In this document: one piece after another, positions 23,309-35,400 of the stretch
How positions within the stretch are numbered: the first letter of the stretch is position 1
How the letters are laid out: each line of letters starts with the position of its first letter
NCBI GenBank assembly: GCA_905220665.1
Contig: CAJNAR010000159.1
Coordinates: 434,001 to 498,000 of the forward strand
Source: Albugo candida
Lineage: Eukaryota; Oomycota; Peronosporomycetes; Albuginales; Albuginaceae
DNA: 64,000 bases
Direction of reading: 5' to 3'
Program-made: the position numbers and the translations under genes
The notes under the pieces: model-generated
The model's database searches: none
The model's input: the letters and a program-made list of their open reading frames with translations, nothing else
Told to the model about the DNA's origin: nothing

Positions 23309-24635
23309 ATGTCGGATGCCGAGAGCGTGCAACAAGAATTACAAGCGTACCTCCAGGCCAAAGGAATCAACTCTCTGTTCATCAGCATGGTTGAATCACT
23401 CTTGTTGACCAAGCCTGATAATCCAATCGCACATATTATTGAGTACCTGCAAACTCACTTTCCCGAGAAAGCACAATTCTTACAGAGAAAACCATCGTAT
23501 GTGGGTCAAAACAGCGACGTGGATGACGCGAAAGAGCTCCGACACGGCAATCCGGGTGAGTCTCCTGAATGTGATACGAATTCTATGGGCCTGATGATGT
23601 ACGTATTTCTTAGTTGAAGCGTCTGACGAAGAATCAGAAAGCGAAGAAGAAGATGATGACAATTTTGGTGAAATCTACAAACCGATCGCTACAAAGCAGT
23701 TGACGACCAAAGGTCGACGCATTTCGGTGTCAGCAGAAGCTCTTAATCCTCATGATGCGAAAAAATTTGAGCGAATTGTGCACAATAAAACCATCGAGGA
23801 AAGAGTTCGAATTAGTAAAATTGTGGCAGAAAACTTACTCTTCAAGTCGATGGATGAGAAGCAGCATGAAATTGTCATGGATGCGATATTTCCGAAAGAA
23901 TTCGAGCCTGAAGATATCATTATAAGGCAAGGCGCTGATGGCGATAATTTTTATATTTTAGAAAGCGGTGTTTGCGAGGTTTACAAGGATGGCGTCTTAG
24001 TGCAAACTGTACGTACGCTCTTGATGCCAAAGTTCTTGAACGACAGTATCAAGTTTTCTGTATCATAGTGCACAGAAGCCATGTCCTTCGGTGAGCTGGC
24101 CTTGATGTATAATGCACCGCGTGCGGCAACCGTGAAAGCGACAGAAAAGTCAAAAGCCTGGGCTCTTGATCGACAGACATTCAAATACATAATTATGGAA
24201 ACCACAGTAAAACGGCGTGAAGCACATATTGGCTTTATTGAAAAAGTTCCTCTTTTGGAATCACTAAGTGAATATGAACGACTCACTGTCGCAGATGCAC
24301 TCAAATCCGAAACCTTTCACGACGGGGAAGTTATTATCCGTCAGTGGGACGACGGGAATCACTTTTACATCATCGAGGAAGGTACAGCTGTTTGTACAAA
24401 GCAGATTTCGCCAACAGAAGCTCCATCGGAGATAGGATTGCTAACATCTGGAGCGTACTTTGGTGAGATTGCATTATTGACTATGCGGCCTCGCCAAGCC
24501 ACAGTCACTGCAAAGGGTACAGTCAAGTGTCTGTCGCTCGATAGGAAGACATTCAAAAGAGTCATGGGACCATTAGAAGATATCCTGAAGCGCAATCTCG
24601 ACGGGTACAACACTGTGATTGCCAATAACATCTGA
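23309..24635 (+). CDS. cAMP-dependent protein kinase regulatory subunit
   Basis: Exons 23309-23555, 23614-24012 and 24076-24635 sum to 401 codons plus stop. The N-terminus is a dimerisation/docking-type helix pair (LLLTKPDNPIAHIIEYL). It is followed by an acidic hinge and an RRISV inhibitor site, which is the phosphorylatable, type II-like form. Two cyclic-nucleotide-binding domains follow, with phosphate-binding cassettes FGELALMYNAPRAATV and FGEIALLTMRPRQATV. Both keep the Glu and Arg needed to bind cAMP. The protein would hold the PKA catalytic subunit inactive until cAMP binds. A start 20 codons upstream (23249) is open, but MSDAES matches the expected domain edge better. It begins about 120 bp after the receptor-phosphatase gene and is convergent with HslV. 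Confidence 0.93.
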
Positions 24636-24690
24636 GTCGAAAATGCACAGCAAATGCGAATGCAAAAGTCTCAGCTGCAATAAGTCTTTT

Positions 24691-25743
24691 CTATTGCTTT
24701 CTTTCTAATATCTCGACAACAAAGCTATGATTTGTATATACACAAACATCCGCTGCTATAGACATTGCTTTACGTCCAACAGCTTCTGCATCCATTCCAG
24801 GCTGATCAATCAATGCTCGAGCAGCGGCTAAACGCGTGACGATGAGGATATAATCTTATGACTGGTTGATAGTGAAAAGTAGTTACTCACCCAAAGCATA
24901 CTGCCCACCCGATCCGGTGCCAATGATTCCATCATGCGGCTCAATAACGTCCCCGTTTCCTGTCAATGTGTATGATTGATCAAGGTCGGATACAATCAAA
25001 ATTGCCTATCGAATCCCTCCAGTTTACCGAACGCTACATCACATCAGCCAATCTTACATACTTCTAGATGCCGTAAATATTTGTCCATACGCCAATTCTT
25101 TGCAAGTTCGACACAGGCTCGAGTGAGTTGTCCTTGCAACGTAACGACTCAGCTTGTAATGTAGTCTCGGTATAACAGTACCTGGATACTCTTCTAATTT
25201 GCTTTCCAGACGTTCCATAAGTGTAAAAGCATCCGCGGTTGAGCCAGCAAATCCTGCGACAATTGTGTCATTGATTCGACGAACTTTTTTAGCGTTGGGT
25301 TTTACGACCGTATGGCCTAACGAGACTTGTCCATCGCCAATCAAACACTTGACAGCGACTTAAGTCCTTTATCATGAGTTCCCATTGTCATAGTAATGTA
25401 CATTACCACTTTTCCGTCTTTCTTTACACACAAGATTGTAGTGCCATGCATCTTCACGTCAAGCAGAGTCAGAAAGTAAGTACAAATGACAAGAAGAAGC
25501 TTACAGCCGGTTGTGAGGAGAAATTGCACGACCCGTGTGAAAACTCCACAAATCTAGCTACTTTTACACAAGGTGGCATAACATGACGCAGCATCGATAT
25601 AGATCTGCCGCGGACAAAAGAGCATGAGGACAGCATTATTTGATTCTCGTGGTGCACACGTATTTATGTATCCACAACACCAGTTTAGGTACTTACCTGA
25701 TCGTGAGCCGCGCGTGTTTCGATAGACACTCGACACGCGACAT
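24691..25743 (-). CDS. hslV: HslV-type ATP-dependent protease peptidase subunit, mitochondrial
   Basis: A spliced gene with small exons: 25697-25743, 25505-25604, 25407-25451, one ending at 25347, and further exons down to the stop at 24691. The mature domain begins HG-TTILCV, placing catalytic Thr1 at residue 53. It continues with [68 protein letters not shown] and ADVCVYTN, all typical of HslV. The 52-residue leader is rich in Arg and Ser with no acidic run, as expected of a mitochondrial presequence. HslV works with the HslU ATPase. HslVU is bacterial in origin but survives in the mitochondria of several protists, including oomycetes. An internal Met at residue 20 is an alternative start. 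Confidence 0.92.
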
Positions 25744-25752
25744 CACTGCGAA

Positions 25753-27977
25753 ATGGAAAGCGTAGACAGCGCCTTACGATTCCTCCAAAAGCAATTTTCA
25801 GGATTCGAAAATGAAGCGATACAATGGAGTATTGAGAGAAGATGTTTAGAGGATAAAGTCAAAGAACTCGAGAATGAAAAAGTAGAACAAGAAGACCGAT
25901 TCAAAGATGCTTTATTGCGCATCAAAATGCTCGAATTTGCACTACGGCAGGTTTCTGGACACAGTTTAGACGCTGATCTAATGAATGCATAACGTTTTTA
26001 GCTGTGTAGGAGCGCGGTCGATATTTGGTGTCGCCTGCACCGGTGACAAGCGTTTCGAATGTATACGCACGCAGAACGGCTTCCACTAGTAATAGTAATG
26101 GGCCATCAAATAGCGGTAATGGACACTTCAGAAAAACACCGTCTGGAGCAGAGATATTTCGACGTGTTTCTAGTGGCACTGAGCGAGCGCAAGAGACCGT
26201 TCAGTATACGACGCATTCGGATCCACCATCAAGCGAAAGCAAAATGGAGTCTCAAGTTTATCGACTGGATGGAAATCTGAATGCGAAGAACAAATCACTG
26301 GAAACTGAAATCTCCCGTGAGATTTCGCGTCCTAAACGAAATTCACGGGTGAACATTAGCGGTAATTCCGTGACAACGGATGGTACTGTAGCGAGATATC
26401 AGGGATGATAGCGGTATGACTTCCGTTATGTACAGAGTCATCCGCAAATAAGCCCTTTAGCATTCCTCAAGCAGCAAAAAGCAACCAATGCACACACAAG
26501 CTCAAAGTTAAGCTGCTCGGTCATCTGGTACGATTGCATACTTCACTCGAGCCAATCACGCCAAATTCACTCTCAATGTAACTTCTAGGATGCAGTACGT
26601 TCACTATGTTTTCATCCAACGGAACCAATAGTAGTTTCAGGTAGTGAAGACTGCACCGTTCGATTATGGAATTTGGCTGGAATGAGCAATGGACCACCGG
26701 CGCAGCGGTTGTGAAAATCTAGTCATTCCACTGCCCTACTGGAGTTACGCTGATATATCATGTGCATGGTTAGATCAGCAGAGCTAGATTCTTTTATCAC
26801 TTTGCGTAAGCACAGCGATTGTGTACTCGCCGTATCCATGATCAGTTCAGAAAATTATCCGGGTGCTCAGCCTGAGCGACTTGGAGCGTTCGCGACAGCT
26901 GGACGTGATGGGTCTATATCACTGGTTGAAATTCCACAATTGGATACAGAGAAAGTCGAACCTTACACGTATGAGGAGTATCAAGAGCTTAAAGTCTACA
27001 CAGAGAAAAAGGCACACGATGACGCTATTTGGCATTTACACGCCCACCCGTTATCAAACATCTTGTTTTCGGCTGGGGCGGATGGTGTAGTGAGGACTTG
27101 GGGAATTAATAAAGGTGCGAAAATCGTGTAGAGACCCAGAAAGAATCATGTCTCACCCTTGTTGCATACTTATAGAAATCGCCTTGAAAAGTGAGCTCCG
27201 ATGTACGTCAAACTATGACTCACAAGCCACAGGTACGACGAAAGTTATGGTGTAACTGAAGTGCTCAATACGTGACGCAGGCCGCAACGCTGTGGGGGCT
27301 CTAGTACCAACATCTGTGCACACTATACTTACAGATACCAAGACTTGTGCAGTTGGGTACACGTCAGGGGCAATTGGGCAATTTGATTTTCATGGAGAAC
27401 AACTTATCCAGCTCGTGATGGCGCCAAACATTGATCGATTTGAAGCCAGAGAGGCTCAAGTCAACAAGGTTACAACCCTCTCACAAATTCCAAAGTCGTG
27501 ATACTCAAATCTTACTGCTTAGGTTGTTTCTCATCCAACAATGCCACTCATTCTAGCTGGTCATCAAGATGGACGTATTCGAATTTATGACTTACGCGCA
27601 GGTAAAGACATTCTTCACGGCTTGTAGTGACCATTGTATAAGCTGAGCATCATGGGATAGGCGAATGTATCGGATCAGTCAATGCTCATTTGGATGCGGT
27701 ATCTTCCGTATCCATAGATGCTGCTGGGCTTGCATTTACATCGATTGGTCATGACGGTTCCTTTCGCGTTTGGTCGATCACCGATCGACTTTGTGTCTTT
27801 GAACACATGGCAAGTCGATTTTATGAATGTACAATGTAGATATTCCCCAATTTCATATTTTATTCGTAGGCTCACAAATCAAAGTATTCCGAGGCAGCAC
27901 ACGATATCGCTTATCATCCTTCACGCAATTTTATCGCGACAGCAGGAGCGGATGGTGTCATAAAAGTTTTCCAGTGA
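25753..27977 (+). CDS. Striatin-family WD40 scaffold protein
   Basis: A multi-exon gene. The first exon encodes the striatin N-terminal caveolin-binding and coiled-coil segment (LRFLQKQFSGFENEAIQW...RIKMLEFALRQ). A Ser-rich linker follows, then a WD40 propeller. Clear pieces include GHLDAVRSLCFHPTEPIVVSG near 26.5 kb, LRKHSDCVLAVSM, DDAIWHLHAHPLSNILFSAGADG, VSHPTMPLILAGHQDGRI, NAHLDAVSSVSIDAAGLAF, and the terminal AHDIAYHPSRNFIATAGADGVIKVF ending at 27977. This last blade matches the ends of animal and fungal striatins. Striatins are the B''' subunits that build STRIPAK PP2A complexes. Introns are short; an internal one runs from about 26714 to 26772. Degenerate copies of its 3' part lie at 38.3-39.5 and 47.3-47.5 kb. 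Confidence 0.9.
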
Positions 27978-28157
27978 TCAGGTTACGATGATATAGAGAC
28001 ATTATCATAGTATTATACTAATTATGGTATGAGAGAGCCCACTATTTAAATCAGTATTTGAGTCTTACTTTTCTAGCCCTATATCGTCATCCGATACGTG
28101 CGTGTCGCAAAAGTTGCATGTTCGATAAATCGTTAGGCATTACATTGATCAAGCTTT

Positions 28158-28400
28158 AGGTCGCATGATCGTGTTTTGACCCTTTTCGAAGCTTCCAGAA
28201 CAAGCAAAATCCATAAGATCAAGGTCGCTTAGTCGAATTCCTACCTTTTTCGAACATCTAGAACCTATTCTCGCTCATTGGTATAAAGACTCTGTCCTGT
28301 TAGCACCATCGATCGATAATATCAATACATTTTCCAAGCTACACGTCGCGTAGTCTTAGCTCTACCCTTTCGAATGTTCCAGAACAAAATTCTAGCTCAA
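28158..28400 (+). promoter_or_regulatory. Three-copy promoter repeat with heat-shock-element-like motifs (block A)
   Basis: Three imperfect copies of a motif close to AGGTCGCN..TACCCTTTTCGAA lie upstream of the phosphodiesterase gene at 28506. Two contain perfect three-unit heat shock elements (GAA-nn-TTC-nn-GAA): 28188-28200 and 28372-28384. The middle copy (about 28252-28263) has a spacing defect. The last element lies 122-134 bp before the ATG. Confidence 0.6.
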
Positions 28401-28505
28401 ATGTGCCACACCAACATGGGGTCAAGATGTAACTCTTCTGCACCAGTCAACATTTCAAGGAAAGCAATATGGGATTCAGTTTTGAAAGCGCGACGTACAT
28501 AAGAA

Positions 28506-30269
28506 ATGGCTACTGACAAGTGCATTGCTGCACCAGAGACGGGATCTGATCCTATATATAGAAGAGGTACTGGGCGTATAGTCCACTTTACCGACGTTCA
28601 TTTGGCTCTCCCATACCAGAAAACTGGCATAGATGGAATTGTTGATAAGGTCGATCCTATCGTCAAATCCGGAGCGGATCCCGGTGTCGAGCTGCTGGAC
28701 GCTGCATTAGAATGTGCGAAAAAAGTGATCCCAGAGCCGAACTTTTTCTTGTATACTGGTGACTCCGTTATTCACGAGGCGAAAACCAAAACTCCAGAAG
28801 GTGTAAAAATACCGATTCCAAGAACAGATGAGTATCAAAATAAGGTAATTGACACAGTTATGGATCGCATACGTACAACCTATGTTAGCTTGCAAAAAGG
28901 GGCTTTTTTTGCCTCCGCCGTCGGGAATGTCGAAACAAGTAAGTAATGTTTTCGAAACTGGTTTTGTAGCTAACTTGTGGCGTATTATAGACCCAAACTA
29001 CGCGATGGACATCACTGATGGAATAATGATCAATCCAACTTTAAAGAAACTCAAAAGTGGCTTTAAAAAGGTACTTTCAAAAGAAGAAAAAGGAGTCTTT
29101 GAAAGACTTGGATACTCAATTAGACTTATCGAATCTGGACTGTGGATGATCACACTGAATACGGCTGTCTACCACCCGAGGCGCTCGGGCGATAGTAAAA
29201 AAGGCAATCTCGAAGATCCACTTGGACAATTTGCATGGTTGAGAGAGATGTTGAGATCGATTGAAGAAAAGAGGGGAAATACATTAATATCTGGCCACAT
29301 TCCCCCGGTTCTGGCTTTGGCTGATGGAGTACAACAATGGGAAATGGAATATATCGAAACGTATAAAAAAATCATCACGGACTTCGCCGGCACTATCAAA
29401 GCTCAACTCTTTGGACACACGCATGACCACGAAATCCGTAATTATAAGGTTCCGCTCTACATTGCCGGACCCATTTCACCTTTGTACAAAATTAATCCAT
29501 CATTTACTGTTTGGGAATATGACAAGAAAACGTTTGAGATTCTGAATTCTCATGTCTACGGAACATTGGATCTGAAGAATTGGGGATACACGTTCAGCGC
29601 TGTAAAGTAAGGACTCCAAATTACTCACAAGAATGTATACGAGTTCTCACCGCTACGTTTATTTGTAGATCGTACGGGCTTACCGATCTGAGGGAAGGCA
29701 GCTTGGTGAAGCTACGCAATTACTTTGTCGATGACGGAAAATTCAACCAAGAACAATTTAATCACTTTCATCTTCAAAGATATGTATACAGAGGATTTGA
29801 CCTCGACAACAAAGACAATTTAGTGGAGCCCGCCAATGTGAAAAATTGCGACCACGTGGCATGTCTAGCCGCTATACGATGTTCTTTCAAAAAATGGTAT
29901 AGCGATATTGTAGAACTCCAAGAATGTCACATCAAAGAACGGACACATTTCGCGAACATGAATTTTAGAATTGAAGAGGACAAGAGAATATTCGAAGAGA
30001 CTGCTAAGGAAGTAGCCAGAAGAGGGAAAAAGTTGACCAGAAAGGATACCATCACGGCGCGTATATTGTACCCTTCTAATGAGACTGGCCTCAAGGAAGA
30101 GCCTACATATAACCCTCTGTCGACTTGCGCTACTGTTTTCATGATGGTGATTGTACTCGCCGTCATTGTTCTAGTGTTGGATAAAGTTTTTGGAATCAAA
30201 TCCCGATGGACAAGATTGGTAAAAGGGATGCAGACGGAGAAATCGAAGGCAATGAAAGTAGCACCATGA
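28506..30269 (+). CDS. Sphingomyelinase-like metallophosphoesterase, tail-anchored (paralog 2, block A)
   Basis: Exons 28506-28938, 28991-29606 and 29669-30269 (introns 52 and 62 bp) sum to 549 codons plus stop. Phosphoesterase motifs are FTDVH (D30, H32), YTGDS (D86), GNVE (N141), SGHIPP (H247) and FGHTHDH (H287, H289). The position after N141, a histidine in the acid sphingomyelinase GNH motif, is valine. A C-terminal domain with four conserved cysteines (NCDHVAC...RCSF...QECH) leads to a membrane helix at about 502-524 (TCATVFMMVIVLAVIVLVLDKVF) and a basic tail. No signal peptide is seen, and no upstream exon adding one is apparent. Intron positions and phases match the other three paralogs. 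Substrate is unknown. Confidence 0.88.
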
Positions 30270-32900
30270 TTTACGATAGAAAACACCGTTACCTCTCAAT
30301 GTACTTTTCGTTTTACTCCACTATTAATTGACGCTTGTAGAAGTATATGTGTTTTTGCTGAAATGTTGATGCAGCATCCCCAATACTCGAAAATCTGCTA
30401 ATGCGTTCTACTTAGTCTTCACCAAATTTGCATTAGAACGAAAGGGATCGCATGGAGATAGGACAGTATAAGCGAGGATGCTTCGCCACAACTAAATATT
30501 TTTTAGAAAAAATAATTCTAATTTTTTTTTTTTATAATTAAAAATTTAATTATTTTTCAATGCCCGATATCATATGTATCCGCAACACGCATTATGCTTC
30601 ACGTTGTAGCAGATGTGCCTTGTGACTTCATACAAGCAATTGAATAATTCCGTCTTCTCGAGCGTGGCACATAGTGCCGGATATGGCGTCCATATCTCCC
30701 ATGCTACTGGTGGGTAGGATAATCTTTAGCATCGAAAGGATATGAAGAACTCAGATATAATCAAAGGACATTAAATTACCGCGTTTGTATCCGCTGCCAT
30801 GGTCTTCCTTGATGCTATATGTATGTATGATCTTTTCGCAGATGACAAGCACGTCCTTAGAGTGAACACATTCATTTGTTACTGAACCATCCCCATCATT
30901 CATGCGTCTGAGACAGTTTTGTCCCATTCGGATTGCAGGAGCACGTGTGCGTCTACTGGACAAAGCAGGTAGAAGTGTCTTGAATCTGGCAGAGTGCACC
31001 AACCGGGGCATCATGATAGATCCTTTGCTTCGCAACATTCTCAAGCCACCAGCTTGCGACACACAAAACGTACAAACGAATGATTGTGCGTCTTGCCACG
31101 TACTGTTCACAATTACTGTGCGACGCTAACACTGCCGTCATTGTGGTCGCCCCGTTTGTTACAATTGTTCCAGTGTCATTTGGAATGAAAATACCCTCCC
31201 GGATATTTAGAGGGTCAAAAGCAACAATTCTTTCCATCGATGTCTCTTGTAGACCATAAACTGAACATCCCACGGACCAACTTGATAGATGCTTTTGAAA
31301 GAAGCCTTGATATATCTTTGCTCCGAAAAATGCGCTAATGTCTTGTGAGACCAGCACAGATCTGATAAGCTTCTTCAAGGCAGCCATTTTTGTCGCTATA
31401 GTTTCATACCTCCCCCTCTTCTAATAATAAACGATGACAGAAAACTGATGCAGCAATTGCTGCCTGATGTGTGAAATATCATGGCATCTCATGTCCGTCG
31501 CTCCAGTTTGCACCATGGCCAAAGAGTACATGCCACCGAATGAGAGTAACAGCGACCAGTATGACTCTGAGAAAAGACCGGAATAGCCAAAATAGCCACA
31601 TCCCATTATTTGCTTCCCTGAGCATCGTCTCAATCAGCGAAATCACCATCATATGCTACGTTGAAGCAGCAAAATGCTATTGAGCCATATGGCGTTCACA
31701 CTCCTCGAAACGCATATGCCCCACACATAAACGGATCTTTCGTAGGCAAAATTGTCGCTTGCTAGATCACAAGTAATGCCACCATATACAGCAGAGGTAA
31801 GTAGCGCTGTACAAGAAATTACCAGTACTTCCACAAGCGGTGATACGAGCAATTTAGACAATGCTTCATGTACTTGTTCTCTTGTCACCATTTGGGAGCA
31901 CGAAGCTTGTTGCAGGCCACTTCAGAAATGGTTTTTGGGCTTTGAATGGATAAGCTGCGGGCTCGCCATCACCGGGAAGAATGGCTGACCTTCGGGTAAT
32001 GCGAGTGAAGTCATCTATACAAAGTCCAAATGCAATCATCAGGAAGTATGTCTGACCTTCGTGGGATGATTTTTTGTAACGTCTTTATGCTGAAGGTGAG
32101 TTGGAAACAAACTGCATAACTTATGAATCACTTGACCTTGATGTCGCATGCCAGATGCTGTCAGTTGGATAGAATCAATGGTGTTCGTACTTGAGCGAGA
32201 TTAGAGCCTACAGAATCAATACTTCTTGGGACCGCTCATGACCGATGGGTTCCGACTAAAATTGCTACGGCAAGTATCTCATCTTCAGCATGACAAAGAA
32301 CGAAATCGAAAGCGATTTGCTCGCGTGGATCGTTCCACTCTGATTGTGTCGACTTCATTTGTACGATAAGACTGATCAATTCCCTGCGTAGTGAATTCTG
32401 ACGTATTTTCGCGATTAGAGCGAATAGGGAATGGTCGCATCTCGTAGACGTCGAATTTGCAGAGACTTACTTAAGATTCTAACTCTTAAGCAAAAGAAGC
32501 GATCAATTTACACAGCTAATCAGAAACCCAGACTTTTTAATAGATTGGTTGGTCTTCGGTTAAAAAAAGCTGATTTAAGAAAGACTTAAGCCCGTCAGTT
32601 TCCTTCCATCAATCACATGTCCGCAAGAGCATATCCCAGTGATAGCATTTGGAACAGATTGTACTCATCTCCTGCAGAATGATGGACATATCATCTTGAG
32701 TAGTGATTCGTGACCAATCGATATCGCTCCATCGGCATATTATTGGTATCATTCGGATTGGATCGTCCGACACTCGATGGATTGAATCATATTTCATCAC
32801 GTTCTAAGCCACGGGTTCATATCCCGTTTTTTTAATTCAGAAAATATGCTGATAGATTCTCTATTTACAATAAATAGTTTGTTGATCCATATCGCTCTTC
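30270..32900. other. Decayed block A sequence with AT-rich tract
   Basis: This follows paralog 2 and aligns loosely with block B at about 41.9-43.8 kb. An AT-rich low-complexity tract lies at about 30497-30560. Apart from the broken FYVE finger described separately, short open frames on both strands overlap each other and are interrupted; I do not call genes. Confidence 0.55.
30902..31206 (+). pseudogene. Broken FYVE zinc-finger gene fragment
   Basis: Plus-strand translation gives CASCHVLFTITVRR, a TAA stop at 31127-31129, then HCRHCGRPVCYNCSS. The cysteine spacing (C-x2-C-x12-C-x2-C-x4-C-x2-C) and the RR-HCR core are exactly those of a FYVE finger, with the stop replacing the residue before HCR. 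FYVE domains bind PI3P on endosomes. There is no AG nearby that would let an intron remove the stop. The frame closes again at about 31204-31206. The matching part of block B (about 42.5-42.6 kb) has lost the cysteines. I read this as a dead gene carried in the ancestral duplicated block. Confidence 0.75.
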
Positions 32901-35400
32901 TGTGTGTATTTGAAACAAAGCGACAATGTAAAAACGTTGAATCTGCGCAAGTTGGGTGTATGCATTTGTTCTTGTGCTAAACATTGACCCATTGCGTATA
33001 TAAAGCAATGAAAAGAAATTGACTCTAATTGCTCGTGGCTACGAATTCAGTCAACAGATGTGTAGGATTGCAAGCGTTGTATTTACGATGATGAAGGCTT
33101 ATCCTCCTCAGAAAAGCTAAAAAATTGGATGAAAAGAAAAAAATTATTCGACCTTTTGATACTTTTGAATTGTGGATTGCTTCTGTCGTAAGGTGCCTTC
33201 ATGCTCATGCGGCTCTCATGCCGTCGTACTACATACTTGTCAAACGGGTTGCATGTTTAAGGCCCTGTATACGATACTTGGCATTCAGCAAAGTAGAACT
33301 CAATGGAATCCTCGTTCTCGCTCATGAAGCCTTTTTAGTTCACCCTCGTAACCATCCGCAGGATAAGTATCCTTCAAAAATCGGCACTCTCGGGTCGGTA
33401 GGATTTTTCTTCATGTTTTCTATGAGTTTTCAAGTTCCGCTCAAAGTATTTATTGCGATCCCGTTGATACAACCATTCAAACTTAATATGATGGATATTT
33501 ACCAGCATTTAAGGTGCAATACATATTTCCAAATATTTGTTGCCAAATGGGTTTACCAGCAAAGTTACAGACTTTGCATTCTCTAGTGCTTTCTCTGACA
33601 GTATTTCAGTCACAGCATAAAATATCGGTGCTGCTAATGAGTTACCTACTAGAGCACTTGATGAAGTACCATGGAACAATTTTGCAAGAATCCTTTTTTT
33701 TCAAAAAGCAATGCGAGGTGTTGTGAATATACAAAACTTCCGAATCCTGAACTTGTAATCCTTTTTTTCCAGCGTATAACACATAGGTGAATATGCTGAG
33801 GTCCACGAGGCATGTGTCAAAATCCAATCACAATGCTTGAAGATTGACGAGGGTAATGTGGAAGGTTCTCAACTGTCAAATGAGGTCCTTATCATATGCC
33901 AGATACAAAGCGTGCAATCTTCTTGACAATGTCCCTTTGAAGCGACCAGCCTATATGAGCAGCGTCGGATATTTGAATTATATTCCGACTTCAATCATCC
34001 AAAATCTATGCAGCGTGCGTTGACCGAATGACTTGTAAACATTACCGAAACGTTTTTGTATCTTCAATTCCCTTGCAGCTATACGTATTGCGTCAGAAAT
34101 AATTGGTTTACTGGAAGACCCTTTCAACACGTCTCCTGTGCTGCTCGGAAATCTATTATCAGCATTACACCTTGATAGATGATCGATTCATATGGGTAAC
34201 AGCCATAATGACATGCTCATGTATCATTACCTGACGTATATCCATGATACGAGGCCTCGTTTACGCCGTAGAAGAATCAGAGGTTGTATAGCTTCGATGA
34301 TATCATGGCAGACCAATGATTGGATGGTGCTGATGTCCAAGTAGCACTTCCGACCCAAACAGCGCTCCATTTCGTTGTACAATCCTTACAAAGACTCTGT
34401 TAACGCAGATATAAGCTCCATCTAGTGACTAGTAAAGCTAGCTCTTACAGGTAAGTCAAGCAATTTGCCTAAATCAATGAATAGCGTCGACGTGATATAA
34501 GCAGCGCACTTGCACATAATCGAAGAATCTTTCGAGTGACGTCTGCCCTGCGATGGAACCCATGGGATTGCTTCGTACCTATTCCATTTGGTCATATCTG
34601 GTACAGTGCTTTCTGTGAGATCATGCGAATCATCGTGCTTCCATTCTTTCTAGTTCACGATATCGTGTGATGTTCGCTCCGTGTTTATTCTTTGCTGCTT
34701 GAGCAGGACTTGGTATATCAAATGCACCTATATCTTTCTGTCATGCTTTCTTGTGTCAAGGGCAATAGCCGGAGTAATATATCAATTGCATCCGTCAGCA
34801 TTCCGGTAATGCAAAGATATCGTATCGATTGAGGCGCACGACAGCAGCAGATGAGATGTGTGGTCAGTTAGAAAATGAGCATCGAAAGAGAACGGTGTTG
34901 GTTGAATTGCACTAGATTACTTGAGCGCCAATGTCTTTGCAAGAGCTTTGCCGTAATCTAAGCAATATATTGTCAGACTTTCATCATTTCCTTCACGGGT
35001 TTGTTCGACGCTCTTGCTACTTCAGTGTCTTCATCATATCTTGCAAGAATCTCCTTGTTGTATTCAAAAGTGCAAATCTTGTATCATACACTCAAAACAG
35101 ATCTTATGAAAACATAGTGTTAATATCAAATTGTTTCACGATCTCATGCCAAATCCACGCCAATACTTATCCGTTCTAGCATCGAATCGCATTTGTCCTC
35201 GCTATAACTTCGCTAAGCCAAAAGACCAACTCTACCTTGACCACCGTCAAAAGCTCTTGATGAGCTACTATTTGATATAGATTACGTTGCATATGCATCA
35301 GTACTAGAGGCTTCATCCGCTCGAGATCTATTGCCCACTAAGTGCTAAATCGGGAGGCTATTGCTGTATGGCCATTTTTGTCAAGTGGTCATCCACTAGA
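32901..35400. pseudogene. Decayed gene sequence shared by blocks A and B
   Basis: This aligns patchily with 43.8-47.1 kb. Both copies show short stretches that look once-coding but carry stops and shifts. One example is a minus-strand segment near 34970-35070 translating as EILARYDEDTEVARASNKPVKEMM; its block B counterpart near 46.66-46.74 kb reads EMLARSDEGTG before breaking. I cannot name the parent gene. Confidence 0.5.

Noticed and set aside
30751..31387. Minus-strand frames of 119 and 144 codons as genes
   Set aside because: They lie opposite the recognisable FYVE remnant on the plus strand and have no motif of their own.
32800..32835. tRNA-like GGTTCATATCCCG followed by a T run
   Set aside because: It resembles a B box and terminator, but no A box or acceptor stem lies at the required distance upstream.
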